In this document: in pieces, positions 1-6,480 of the stretch | Layout of the letters: every line of letters begins with the position of its first letter | Numbering within the stretch: the stretch's first letter is position 1 | Assembly: GCA_016844425.1 (NCBI GenBank) | Contig: JAERML010000057.1 | Span: forward strand, 1 to 7,360 | Reading direction: 5' to 3' | Source of the DNA: Bacteroidota bacterium | GTDB taxonomy: Bacteria; Bacteroidota; UBA10030; UBA6906 | Length of the DNA stretch: 7,360 bases | Program-made: the position numbers and the translations under genes | The notes under the pieces: model-generated | Seen by the model: only the letters and a program-made list of their open reading frames with translations | Told to the model about the DNA's origin: nothing | Database searches by the model: none

Positions 1-40
1 GGATCTTCCTAAAGCGTGGAAAACGAGAATGGAAGGCGAA

Positions 41-70
41 GAGGAAAGGGTGGCGACTGAATCGCCACCC
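41..70 (-). terminator. Intrinsic terminator after the M16 peptidase pair
   Basis: On the minus strand a perfect 9-bp GC-rich stem (GGGTGGCGA / TCGCCACCC, positions 70-62 and 56-48) with a 5-nt loop lies 17 nt after the stop codon of the second M16 gene. The tail that follows is pyrimidine-rich (TTTCCTCTT) rather than a pure T run, so termination may be imperfect. Position, stem strength and the end of the two-gene unit support the call. The remaining bases 1-40 show nothing I can assign. Confidence 0.72.
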
Positions 71-87
71 CCATGATGTCAGTAGTT

Positions 88-1638
88 CTATCTAATATTC
101 TCTTTGTCCTTGCGACCCAGTCTTCTTGAAGGACTCTCGTTCTCAAACAATTGCTGGACTGGTATCAGCTTCGTTTTCTTCGGGTTGATCGAGAGCGAAT
201 AGTTGGATATCAACTTGTCCTCTTCGAGAATCTTCTCAGACACTGGAGATTGATAATTGATCGGAGAGGGCGCGTTAGAGACCATTGCGTCCATAAGACT
301 CTTCCCGTCATTGGCAACGATGGCAACCTTGAGGTTCGTCGGGCTGACGTATTTCTTGATGGCGCTGTTGACGTCTGCTACTGTCAACGCCTTCAAATCC
401 TTGTCGATTCTCTCGATGTAGTCTCCAGTCCCATAAAACTCAGAGTCCATCTTGTAGCCAAGACGACGGTCGAGTGTTTGGGCCCAGAGCTTCGAGTAGT
501 TGGAGACAAACTTCCTGGTCTGTTCAAACTGCTCTTCAGTTAATCCCTCCTTCACATACTTCTCCAATTCGAACAGCGCAGCTCTCACTGCAAAATGAGC
601 ATTCTCCGGTTGGACCGGCCTTAACCAAATGCTGAAGTACTGCTGTCGTAATGGAGTGTTCACGTTGGGGAACCGCGAGGAGCCGGTTCCTCCTGTGAAC
701 TTCTCGATATACGAATAATCGCCGTAGTTCAATCCGCGATCTCCTCGCAGGCGGTTCATGAGAACACCGTTGAATGTACGGTGCTCGCCAAAGTACGAGT
801 TGGCAATGAGAAGGGCGTAAAAATCTTTGTCCTTCCGTGTTACAGGAAGCGGATGGCCAATCGAGATCGCCGTGGCGCGAGCCGGCTTTTCAACAAAGGC
901 AATCTCCAGCCCATTGATGCTCTCCGGGTCCGGAAGTGAGATTGGAGAGAATTTTCCATCCGGAAGTTTGCCAAAGTCCTTCTTCATCGTTTCCACGAAC
1001 GCCTTAGGGTAGCCACCCGCAATTCCTATCCACATTGTGCCGATCGTGTAGGTTTTCGCATAGTATTCCTTCACGTCCTCCAACGTCGATGACTTCAATC
1101 CCTGGACGGTGGCATCCGCGGTCCCGTAAGGATGATTTCCGAACATTACGAGGCCAAGTGCTTCCTTGCCGAGGTTTTCATCGTCCGTCCCTCGAAGGTT
1201 TTTCTCCAGAAAACTGATGGCTAAATCTTTGTTCCTGGTGAAATCATCTGGATCGAAACGCGGGTTGAGAAGAAGATCAGAAAAAATCTTGTAGAATTTT
1301 TCCAGGTGGTCGCGATGGACATTGCCGATAAATGTCGTGATCTCCTTGTCCGGCTGCACGTTAATGGAAGCCGCCCATGGATAGAGTCTTGCAACAACCT
1401 GCTGGTAGGTAAGCTCCTTTGTTCCCCCTTGGGCAAGCAAGAAGGCAGTTAGGGCATTGAGCCCTTCTTTACCCTTAAGGTCGTTAATCGACCCGGCGCG
1501 AAGGATGATGCGAAAATTGACCAGAGGCGAGTGTTCACTCCTTATTTCCGTCACCTTTACGGGGGTTTTGGCATCGATCGATCCACTAATTAGGGTGATC
1601 AGCACAAGAACGAGAATTACAAATGATAATGGCCTCAT
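88..1638 (-). CDS. Exported M16B peptidase-like protein, zinc site lost, Arg/Tyr pair retained (non-catalytic partner subunit)
   Basis: A 516-residue member of the M16 (pitrilysin/processing-peptidase) family. Residues 1-23 form a signal peptide (hydrophobic run at 6-19, likely cleavage after SIDA), so it acts in the periplasm or at the envelope. Two M16 domains follow, roughly 30-220 and 245-445. Where the catalytic HXXEH should sit the protein reads LTAFL (63-67), in the context GLNA...GGT, so it cannot bind zinc in the usual way. The second domain keeps the family's substrate-binding pair in LRGDRGLNY: R298 and Y305. After about 455 there is a polar, Lys-rich tail not typical of the fold. 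The start ATG overlaps the stop of the upstream active M16 gene (TAATG), and GGAAGGAG lies about 10 nt upstream inside that gene, so translation is probably coupled. In two-subunit M16B enzymes this chain supports substrate binding. The family is certain; partnership with the neighbour is inferred. Confidence 0.92.
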   Translation of the reverse strand: MRPLSFVILVLVLITLISGSIDAKTPVKVTEIRSEHSPLVNFRIILRAGSINDLKGKEGLNALTAFLLAQGGTKELTYQQVVARLYPWAASINVQPDKEITTFIGNVHRDHLEKFYKIFSDLLLNPRFDPDDFTRNKDLAISFLEKNLRGTDDENLGKEALGLVMFGNHPYGTADATVQGLKSSTLEDVKEYYAKTYTIGTMWIGIAGGYPKAFVETMKKDFGKLPDGKFSPISLPDPESINGLEIAFVEKPARATAISIGHPLPVTRKDKDFYALLIANSYFGEHRTFNGVLMNRLRGDRGLNYGDYSYIEKFTGGTGSSRFPNVNTPLRQQYFSIWLRPVQPENAHFAVRAALFELEKYVKEGLTEEQFEQTRKFVSNYSKLWAQTLDRRLGYKMDSEFYGTGDYIERIDKDLKALTVADVNSAIKKYVSPTNLKVAIVANDGKSLMDAMVSNAPSPINYQSPVSEKILEEDKLISNYSLSINPKKTKLIPVQQLFENESPSRRLGRKDKENIR

Positions 1639-2990
1639 TATTGCTTCGCTCCTTCCTGAGTCAACAACACAACGGTACGATTATTGGCGTCGAAGTACTC
1701 GCTCGCCACTGCCATCAGGTCCTCAGCTGTAACTTTGTCATAAAGTGCATAGACCCTGTTTACTGACTCAGGGTCACCGGTCATGGCAATGTAGTGGACA
1801 ATGCTGCGGGCAATTGCGTCGGCGTTGTCGAGCCCCATAGCATAGCTATACTTGAGAAACGACTTGATTTCTGCCAACCGCTCGGCAGATACTGGTGTTG
1901 TCTTGGCCTCCTCAATCGTTCCATAGATCTCGTCACTAACCTTCTGGATCATCTTTGCATCCTTGATTCGTGTGAAGATCGTGAACTGCCCTGGATCACG
2001 CGAATCCTGCTGGCCTCCCTGAACGAACTCCACGGCTTGCTCTTCGATCACGAGTTTGCGGAACAGATCCGAGGACTGTGAGAACAGAGCTTGCGAAAGG
2101 ACATCCATCGCGGGCATGTCGATCTGTGCGTCGCTGAAAGCCGGCCCGTGGTAACCAATGGCAAGTATCGGAAGCGTCTCGGCCTTCCAGGACATCTCCA
2201 CAACACTTCCCTTTGTCTGAGGAGGCTCTTTCGGGACGTCAAGGACGTAATTCCCCCGCTTCCACTTGCCATAGTATTTTCTGGCCATAGCTACCGTTTT
2301 GTCGTGCTGCACGTCTCCCACAATGAGGACCGTGCAGTACTCAGGCCGGTACCATCTGTCGAAAAACGTCAGGCTGTACTGATATTGGTTCGGCATATCC
2401 ATGATGTCCTTGAGAAATCCCATCGTGGTATGCTTGTAGGTGTGGGCTGTATAAGCTGCATCACGGAGCTTTTCAAAAATCGTCAGGAACGGGCTCGAAT
2501 AGTTCTTGTTGTACTCTCCGAGAATCGCACCTGCTTCCGTCTTGAACGCTTCCTCAGAGTATTTTAGGTTCATAAACCGATCAGATTCCAGATCCATGAT
2601 TGTTTCCAGCGCTTCGGCACTTGCGAGTGCGTGGTATGCCGTGTAGTCGTCTGTTGTAAACGCGTTGTTGTCTGCCCCGATGGACTTAAGGACATCATTG
2701 TACTTATCCTTGCTGTACTTCTCAGTCCCACGGAACATCATGTGCTCAAAGAAATGAGCGAATCCGGAAAGACCAGACTCCACCTCGTTGCGCGAACCGG
2801 AACGGACCACGGTGTAGTACGCAATGATGCCCGGACTATCGAATTCGATGGTGACGATCTTCAGTCCGTTGTCCAAAACCGTTTGGTGGATAGGAAAGGG
2901 AAGTATCTTCTCGCCTGCACCCGGAGGCCCGGCGTGTAATGCTGCCGTAGCCATAAGCGCGAAAACGAGGGTTTGCAGAACCCTGTACAT
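1638..2990 (-). CDS. Exported M16B zinc metallopeptidase, catalytic subunit (HXXEH)
   Basis: A 450-residue M16-family zinc endopeptidase. Residues 1-20 form a signal peptide (likely cleavage after LHA), placing it outside the cytoplasm. The N-terminal domain carries the inverted zinc motif HFFEH (H79, E82 as base, H83) in GFAHFFEHMMFRGT. E159 (AILGEYNK), about 75 residues downstream, fits the third zinc ligand; E152 is also present. The second domain (about 255-445) lacks the usual Arg/Tyr pair: the aligned stretch FRKLVIEEQAVEF has V314 and E321 at those places. The reading frame stays open upstream to 3251, but the start at 2990 is chosen because AAGGAGGG sits 4-5 nt before this ATG, the signal peptide begins there, and a longer start would overlap the preceding gene. 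Its stop overlaps the start of the partner subunit. Substrates of such pairs are generally unknown; peptide breakdown or protein processing is likely. Confidence 0.94.
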   Translation of the reverse strand: MYRVLQTLVFALMATAALHAGPPGAGEKILPFPIHQTVLDNGLKIVTIEFDSPGIIAYYTVVRSGSRNEVESGLSGFAHFFEHMMFRGTEKYSKDKYNDVLKSIGADNNAFTTDDYTAYHALASAEALETIMDLESDRFMNLKYSEEAFKTEAGAILGEYNKNYSSPFLTIFEKLRDAAYTAHTYKHTTMGFLKDIMDMPNQYQYSLTFFDRWYRPEYCTVLIVGDVQHDKTVAMARKYYGKWKRGNYVLDVPKEPPQTKGSVVEMSWKAETLPILAIGYHGPAFSDAQIDMPAMDVLSQALFSQSSDLFRKLVIEEQAVEFVQGGQQDSRDPGQFTIFTRIKDAKMIQKVSDEIYGTIEEAKTTPVSAERLAEIKSFLKYSYAMGLDNADAIARSIVHYIAMTGDPESVNRVYALYDKVTAEDLMAVASEYFDANNRTVVLLTQEGAKQ

Positions 2991-2994
2991 GAGC

Positions 2995-3001
2995 CCTCCT
3001 T
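2995..3001 (-). promoter_or_regulatory. Strong ribosome binding site fixing the start of the catalytic M16 gene
   Basis: AAGGAGG on the minus strand, 4 nt before the ATG at 2990. It is close to the full anti-Shine-Dalgarno complement and decides between the short start with a signal peptide and the longer open frame reaching 3251. Confidence 0.8.
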
Positions 3002-3076
3002 CAGTGAGATGTTTGGTTTGTTGGTGATAGTACTTGGTCAAAAACGACAAACTCAGGGGAAAAAATGGATGTGTGT

Positions 3077-3124
3077 TTGTATAACAGTACAATCGCGATG
3101 GGCGATGACTCTTCTTAATTGTAC
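3077..3124 (-). promoter_or_regulatory. Cluster of TTGTAC-like half-sites upstream of the M16 pair (candidate operator/promoter region)
   Basis: The 187-nt gap between the DUF971 gene and the M16 pair holds two overlapping perfect inverted repeats. One is GTACAAT (3087-3093) with ATTGTAC (3118-3124). The other is TTGTA (3077-3081) with TACAA (3088-3092). The half-sites are spaced about 10 and 32 bp centre to centre, near one and three helical turns. A poor extended -10 (TG-T-TATACA on the minus strand, 3086-3078) overlaps them without a good -35. No convincing terminator for the upstream cluster is visible; only short stems without a T run occur near 3177-3130. This may be a regulated promoter or RNA structure; assignment is tentative. 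Confidence 0.3.
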
Positions 3125-3177
3125 GGAAACATCTGCAAGAGTTGCATCCAGATCGCAGTTTCTGGACACAGGGTCCC

Positions 3178-3492
3178 TCACTCCTGGCAATCGTCGCAGG
3201 GGCAAAGGGAACGCAGGTAGTCCCATGTGTAAATCCCTGTCTTATGTCCATCCCCCCAGGAAATCACAATTGCGTTATGGCCGGAACGGTCGATCTTGAC
3301 AAGGCGGGTTTTTGAGGCAAGGGGGAGTGAAAAGATCCCACTCTTGATATCCTCCTCTTTTTCATGGATGCACGTTGCACAGGGGCAATTATTACGCAGA
3401 TACTCGGTAGTGAATTGAGATTCATGCTTATCATCCCATATAACATGCAGCCGATCAGGAGCAACCTGATGGATACTCAGAGGCCTCATCAT
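3178..3492 (-). CDS. DUF971 / gamma-butyrobetaine-hydroxylase N-terminal-like small zinc-binding protein
   Basis: A 104-residue cytosolic protein consisting only of the DUF971 (GBBH-like N-terminal) domain. The first motif, YLRNNCPCATC, gives C36, C38 and C41. The later GDGHKTGIYTWDYLR gives H83. In human gamma-butyrobetaine hydroxylase the equivalent CxCxxC plus His bind structural zinc, so zinc binding here is expected by homology. There is no oxygenase domain, so it is not a hydroxylase; stand-alone copies have no settled function. Unusually, the C-terminus ends in a second CPCDDC (C97, C99, C102), and residues 17-41 and 77-102 resemble each other. The ATG at 3492 follows the DUF4032 stop with one base between (TGA-A-ATG); a second ATG is next to it at 3489. 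A TTG (3537) or GTG (3528) start inside the upstream gene is possible but would add residues unlike the family. No clear Shine-Dalgarno is seen, so coupled translation is likely. Confidence 0.87.
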   Translation of the reverse strand: MMRPLSIHQVAPDRLHVIWDDKHESQFTTEYLRNNCPCATCIHEKEEDIKSGIFSLPLASKTRLVKIDRSGHNAIVISWGDGHKTGIYTWDYLRSLCPCDDCQE

Positions 3493-3493
3493 T

Positions 3494-4756
3494 TCAAGCA
3501 AGATAGATGTTCGTTCGTTGTGGGTCACCTCCCCCAAGAAGGGACGTCAACGCTCTGATAATCGAACCGAGGGTCATGTGCACCGGCCCATGCTGAGCGT
3601 ATGTCCGAGAGTAGTCCTCCAGTGCAGCCACGAGACCGACATCCTTTTTCTCACGCTCGCTCATAAAGTATTTGTGTTCCATGATCTCCACATATAGGCT
3701 GGAGGCGGTCTTGTCGGGAAAGAACTCCAACAACCCTTGATCATGGAAGATCTTGCAGACCGGTTTGAAAATCTCTTTATACCAATCCTCCGCCGCCTCA
3801 ATCAGCGTTACCTCGCGTCCTTTTCGTTCGCTGACATACCATTTATGTTCCTGAATGTGCTGGAGCAACAGTTTTCCATACCCCTTGACGTCAAAGTTGC
3901 CGAGGAGTTTGTCAACATCGATATGCGTCACCAGTTCAAAGGAGGCAATTTCCTGCTCCACGGCAAACCGACCTTTGTACGATGCCATAATGTACGCCTG
4001 ATCTCTCTCCGTGATCATCGGGTCGCGGACAATCCCGCTTGCCCTCAGATCCGCTTCCGTCCATAACATGGACTCAAGAAAAAATTCCACATCTGCCATC
4101 CTCAGTGAATCGGAGATGGCAGGGTGGATTTCGACTGTTTCCGCGTCGGCTAGGATGGCAGTCAAGAGCGTCCGCTTGCCAAGCTCGGGAACGACTTCCG
4201 TCTCAAACCGGATCAGCATGTTCGCGAGCGAGGCGTCTCCCCAGTAGATTCCCCGGCTATGCAGTTGGATGAACAATCTGATTACGGCGTCCCAGATCTT
4301 GCTTCTGTTCTCTTTAGTGAACCCGCGCTTGAACAGAAACGAATCCGGAATTACTTTCTCCATCAGTTCGGTGACTATGTACCCCGTGTCCTTGACCTGT
4401 GGCTGCTGACCCACCTTGGTCGAGACAATCTCGGTTCCTTCGTAACGGGAAACAACGCCAACAGGAATGAGTGTCGGGATCTCCCTCTTGACAAGTTGCA
4501 CATAGTTCGCAAACTCCCGCTGTGCGCTTTCCAGGGAGGTTTCCTTGACAGCGAATCTCTTTTCGCCCGATTCGATAAATCGAACAACGTGCCGAGAAAG
4601 CCCGCTCTTCACCGGGATAAAAGAAATGCCGCTATCTCCCCATGCATCAAGTGAACTGTGCCAAGGGAGCGGAAGAAGGTGCGTACCATAAACAGGCGGG
4701 ATAAAGAAACGCAGGTTCTCCACCTCGGACAATATGGGTGGCGTGTCAGCCAGCAT
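3494..4756 (-). CDS. DUF4032 protein with lipopolysaccharide-kinase-like (protein-kinase fold) domain
   Basis: A 420-residue cytosolic protein. The N-terminal part carries the family signature LPW...LSRHVVRF (about 30-60). K71 in FAVKE resembles the kinase beta-3 lysine, HSRGIYWGDASLANML (166-181) resembles the catalytic loop with D174 and N179, and DAE (D204) sits where the metal-binding Asp of kinases lies. An intact ATP-binding or phosphotransfer site is therefore plausible, but the substrate is unknown. The C-terminal DUF4032 region (about 220-390) holds two copies of an EHKW/YF-x-SE motif (303-310 and 360-368). The start at 4756 (ATG) is preferred because AAGGTGAT precedes it by about 5 nt; a GTG at 4765 would lie on top of that site. 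It starts 21 nt after purC and runs almost into the DUF971 gene, so the three are probably one transcript. The family call is good; the function is open. Confidence 0.85.
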   Translation of the reverse strand: MLADTPPILSEVENLRFFIPPVYGTHLLPLPWHSSLDAWGDSGISFIPVKSGLSRHVVRFIESGEKRFAVKETSLESAQREFANYVQLVKREIPTLIPVGVVSRYEGTEIVSTKVGQQPQVKDTGYIVTELMEKVIPDSFLFKRGFTKENRSKIWDAVIRLFIQLHSRGIYWGDASLANMLIRFETEVVPELGKRTLLTAILADAETVEIHPAISDSLRMADVEFFLESMLWTEADLRASGIVRDPMITERDQAYIMASYKGRFAVEQEIASFELVTHIDVDKLLGNFDVKGYGKLLLQHIQEHKWYVSERKGREVTLIEAAEDWYKEIFKPVCKIFHDQGLLEFFPDKTASSLYVEIMEHKYFMSEREKKDVGLVAALEDYSRTYAQHGPVHMTLGSIIRALTSLLGGGDPQRTNIYLA

Positions 4757-4777
4757 GGAGATCACCTTCCACTGAAC

Positions 4778-5668
4778 TCAGGACCGAGTCAGAAGCGTCA
4801 ATGCCTCGATGTACTTCTGACTGGTGGTTTCAATCACGTGATGAGGCAGACGGGGTGCAGGCGGCGTCTTGTTCCACTTGATGGAGAGGAGATAGTCACG
4901 CACAAATTGCTTGTCAAAACTCGGCTGTGGGACGCCTGGTGTGTACCCGTTCTTCGGCCAAAAGCGGGACGAGTCGGGTGTCATGGCCTCGTCAATCCAG
5001 ATGACATTGCCGTTGTCATCAACACCAAACTCAAACTTCGTATCTGCGATGATGATCCCGCGTGTAAGAGCGAATGAAGCTCCTTCGCTGTAAATCGCGA
5101 TGGTGAGATCACGCACTCTTGTGGCGATATCCTTGCCGACCGTCCTTACGACTTCATCGAACGATATATTTTCATCATGCTTCCCTCTCTCAGCTTTTGT
5201 AGAGGGAGTGAAAATCGGCTCCGGAAGCTTGTCGGATTCTCTCAGCCCCGGTGGAAGCGGAATCCCGCAGATGGACTGCGTCTTTCTGTAATCATTCCAG
5301 CCCGACCCGGAAAGGTAACCACGCACGACACACTCAACAGGAAGTGGTGTTGTCTTCTTGACGAGCATGCTACGCCCGGCAAAGATCTCCGGGGCAGAAC
5401 GAAACGGTTCGGGAAAATCGTTCATGTCCACAGAGATCATATGGTGAGGCACAACGTGTGACAGCTTTCGAAACCAGAACGCCGAGATCTGCGTGAGCAC
5501 CCTTCCTTTGTCGGGGATTCCGTCTGGAAGAACTACGTCAAATGCAGAGAGCCGGTCGGTGGCAACAATCAGGAGCCTGTCGCCCAGATCGAAAATGTCT
5601 CGCACCTTCCCCTGCTTTGTCGGGGTGAACCGCTCGCTAGAAGTCTGAGTCAGGACAACAGGGCTCAT
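4778..5668 (-). CDS. purC: Phosphoribosylaminoimidazole-succinocarboxamide synthase (SAICAR synthase)
   Basis: A 296-residue cytosolic enzyme of de novo purine synthesis that joins CAIR and L-aspartate with ATP hydrolysis to give SAICAR. The family blocks are visible in order: [27 protein letters not shown] at 18-44 (N-terminal nucleotide-binding part), [14 protein letters not shown] at 111-124, GKHDENISF at 162-170, [11 protein letters not shown] at 206-215 and [14 protein letters not shown] at 225-238. The C-terminal [14 protein letters not shown] and TSQKYIEAL also match. The length fits the longer, yeast-like form (about 300 residues) rather than the roughly 240-residue E. coli type. The ATG at 5668 begins just before the conserved region; its Shine-Dalgarno is weak (AGAG about 8 nt upstream). 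It is the first gene of the cluster, only 53 nt after the preceding terminator, and I could not find a clear promoter or a purine riboswitch in that short gap. Confidence 0.97.
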   Translation of the reverse strand: MSPVVLTQTSSERFTPTKQGKVRDIFDLGDRLLIVATDRLSAFDVVLPDGIPDKGRVLTQISAFWFRKLSHVVPHHMISVDMNDFPEPFRSAPEIFAGRSMLVKKTTPLPVECVVRGYLSGSGWNDYRKTQSICGIPLPPGLRESDKLPEPIFTPSTKAERGKHDENISFDEVVRTVGKDIATRVRDLTIAIYSEGASFALTRGIIIADTKFEFGVDDNGNVIWIDEAMTPDSSRFWPKNGYTPGVPQPSFDKQFVRDYLLSIKWNKTPPAPRLPHHVIETTSQKYIEALTLLTRS

Positions 5669-5721
5669 GTGATACTCTAAGTCGTGAGACTAAACTTGTT
5701 GTGACGAAGGAGAGCGCAGCC

Positions 5722-5752
5722 AAAAAAAATGCATCGGTTTTGCCCGATGCAT
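5722..5752 (-). terminator. Strong Rho-independent terminator after the 133-residue gene
   Basis: On the minus strand a perfect 9-bp stem (ATGCATCGG / CCGATGCAT, 5752-5744 and 5737-5729) with a 6-nt GCAAAA loop is followed directly by seven T residues (5728-5722). It begins 20 nt after the stop at 5773. It separates that gene from purC. There is no T run in the plus direction, so it works one way. Confidence 0.9.
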
Positions 5753-5772
5753 GAGTGATGCGGATACAAGTG

Positions 5773-6174
5773 TTACTCTTCCAGACTCGTCCCAAGTATC
5801 TCTTCAATCGTACCCCGGGAAAACGTCTGCTCCGGGGGCGCGGCGTTCGTGGGACGGCTGATGCCTGCGAGCTTGAGCCCTTGCCATTCGGACTCAATCT
5901 TTGTCTTCACGAGATTCTCGATTGTCTTGTACAGACTCGAACCGTGTGCTTTGCGCTTGCCGGTCGATCCTACAAACATATCTATCTTCACTTCACGGCT
6001 CGAAATCTTGGTCGGTACGATGAGATACTCGATCTTCTCAAAGTGTCGCCATGCGTAGGTACGGTTCGTCCGATCAAACGTAGATGGAACGTGGCGGTAA
6101 CTTCTTTCATCCGCAGTGGGCACAAGGGTAATGGTAACTCTATCGAACTTTTGTGTTCCGCGCGAGACGACCAT
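5773..6174 (-). CDS. Hypothetical protein of 133 residues in its own transcription unit
   Basis: I do not recognise the family. The protein has no signal peptide, no membrane segment and no cysteine. The first two thirds alternate hydrophobic and charged residues in a way that suggests beta strands (VTITLVPT at 13-20, IEYLIVPTKI at 48-57, VKIDMFVGS at 62-70). A basic loop TGKRKAHG (71-78) and a likely helix around LYKTIENLVKTKIESEW (81-97) follow. The tail (106-133) is Pro/Ala-rich and then acidic (GTIEEILGTSLEE). It is supported as a real gene by AAGGAG placed 7 nt before the ATG, an in-frame TAG two codons upstream that fixes the start, a good promoter about 70 nt upstream, and a strong terminator 20 nt downstream. 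The antiparallel plus-strand frame over the same bases has none of these. The small alpha/beta shape with a basic loop could fit nucleic-acid or ligand binding, but that is speculation. Confidence 0.8.
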   Translation of the reverse strand: MVVSRGTQKFDRVTITLVPTADERSYRHVPSTFDRTNRTYAWRHFEKIEYLIVPTKISSREVKIDMFVGSTGKRKAHGSSLYKTIENLVKTKIESEWQGLKLAGISRPTNAAPPEQTFSRGTIEEILGTSLEE

Positions 6175-6185
6175 TGACTAACTCC

Positions 6186-6242
6186 TTACGGGAAAGTGGT
6201 TGCTTGCAGGTTTGCCGGCATCGCCTGGAACTCGTCGCTCAT
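6186..6242 (-). CDS. Possible 18-residue leader peptide ahead of the 133-residue gene
   Basis: An ATG at 6242 opens a short frame (MSDEFQAMPANLQATTFP) whose TAA stop (6188-6186) overlaps the AAGGAG ribosome site of the next gene. The predicted transcription start is only about 2-4 nt before this ATG, so it would be translated from a nearly leaderless message. It is in a different frame from the main gene (offset 68 nt). No codon run suggests amino-acid attenuation. It could be chance. Confidence 0.28.
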   Translation of the reverse strand: MSDEFQAMPANLQATTFP

Positions 6243-6251
6243 GTCTTCGTG

Positions 6252-6280
6252 AATATAGGCAGTAATTGTTACTGTTGCAA
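6252..6280 (-). promoter_or_regulatory. Sigma70-like promoter for the 133-residue gene with a dyad in the spacer
   Basis: On the minus strand the -35 box is TTGCAA (6280-6275, 4 of 6 matches) and the -10 box is TATATT (6257-6252, 5 of 6), with exactly 17 bp between. The spacer contains CAGTAA-CAA-TTACTG (6274-6260), a perfect 6+6 inverted repeat that fills most of it. That is a classic position for a repressor site, or for a MerR-type activator that untwists the spacer. The start of transcription would be near 6245, leaving a leader of about 70 nt. Confidence 0.6.
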
Positions 6281-6301
6281 CTGCTCACGCCCTGAAATGC
6301 G

Positions 6302-6340
6302 AAAAAGTCCACGGCTGATTCTGAGCGTGAAGCCAGCCGT
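6302..6340 (-). terminator. Weak terminator-like hairpin downstream of aat
   Basis: On the minus strand ACGGCTG (6340-6334) and CAGCCGT (6317-6311) form a 7-bp stem with a 16-nt loop, followed by GGAC and then five T residues (6306-6302). It lies about 140 nt after the aat stop and just before the next promoter, where a terminator is expected. The large loop and the 4-nt gap before the T run make it a weak candidate. Confidence 0.33.
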
Positions 6341-6480
6341 CATGGGAGATAATTCTGGACTTGATTTCGGACACACAGCCCGTTCGCATGCTGCGGTCGC
6401 CGGCCACCACTTCAACGATCCTTCGGAGTGACCTCGCAACCGCCCTGTCCGCTGCCCAGTGAACGAAAATGATGAGAAGT

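Noticed and set aside
151..543. A 130-codon plus-strand frame across the second M16 gene.
   Set aside because: It is the complement of a well-supported gene; no plus-strand ribosome site or family features. Other plus-strand frames in the window are rejected on the same ground.
2991..3251. An 87-residue N-terminal extension of the catalytic M16 protein (open frame starting at 3251).
   Set aside because: It would overlap the DUF971 gene, has no M16 similarity, and would bury the signal peptide. The strong AAGGAGGG before 2990 marks the true start.
3493..3537. A longer DUF971 start at TTG 3537 or GTG 3528, near GGGAGGTGA.
   Set aside because: That purine-rich stretch encodes Gly-Gly-Asp in the DUF4032 gene, and no start codon lies at suitable spacing after it. 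The ATG at 3492 just past the upstream stop fits the family length better, although the ribosome site is unclear.
4757..4765. GTG start for the DUF4032 protein at 4765.
   Set aside because: The GTG forms part of the AAGGTGAT ribosome site that serves the ATG at 4756.
5669..5721. A purine riboswitch or clear promoter ahead of purC.
   Set aside because: The gap is only 53 nt, too short for a known purine or PRPP/ppGpp riboswitch, and no -35/-10 pair with good spacing is visible.
5755..6177. A 140-codon plus-strand frame antiparallel to the 133-residue gene.
   Set aside because: It is Cys- and Arg-rich without domain features, begins inside the terminator-side spacer, and lacks the promoter, ribosome site and terminator that the minus-strand gene has.
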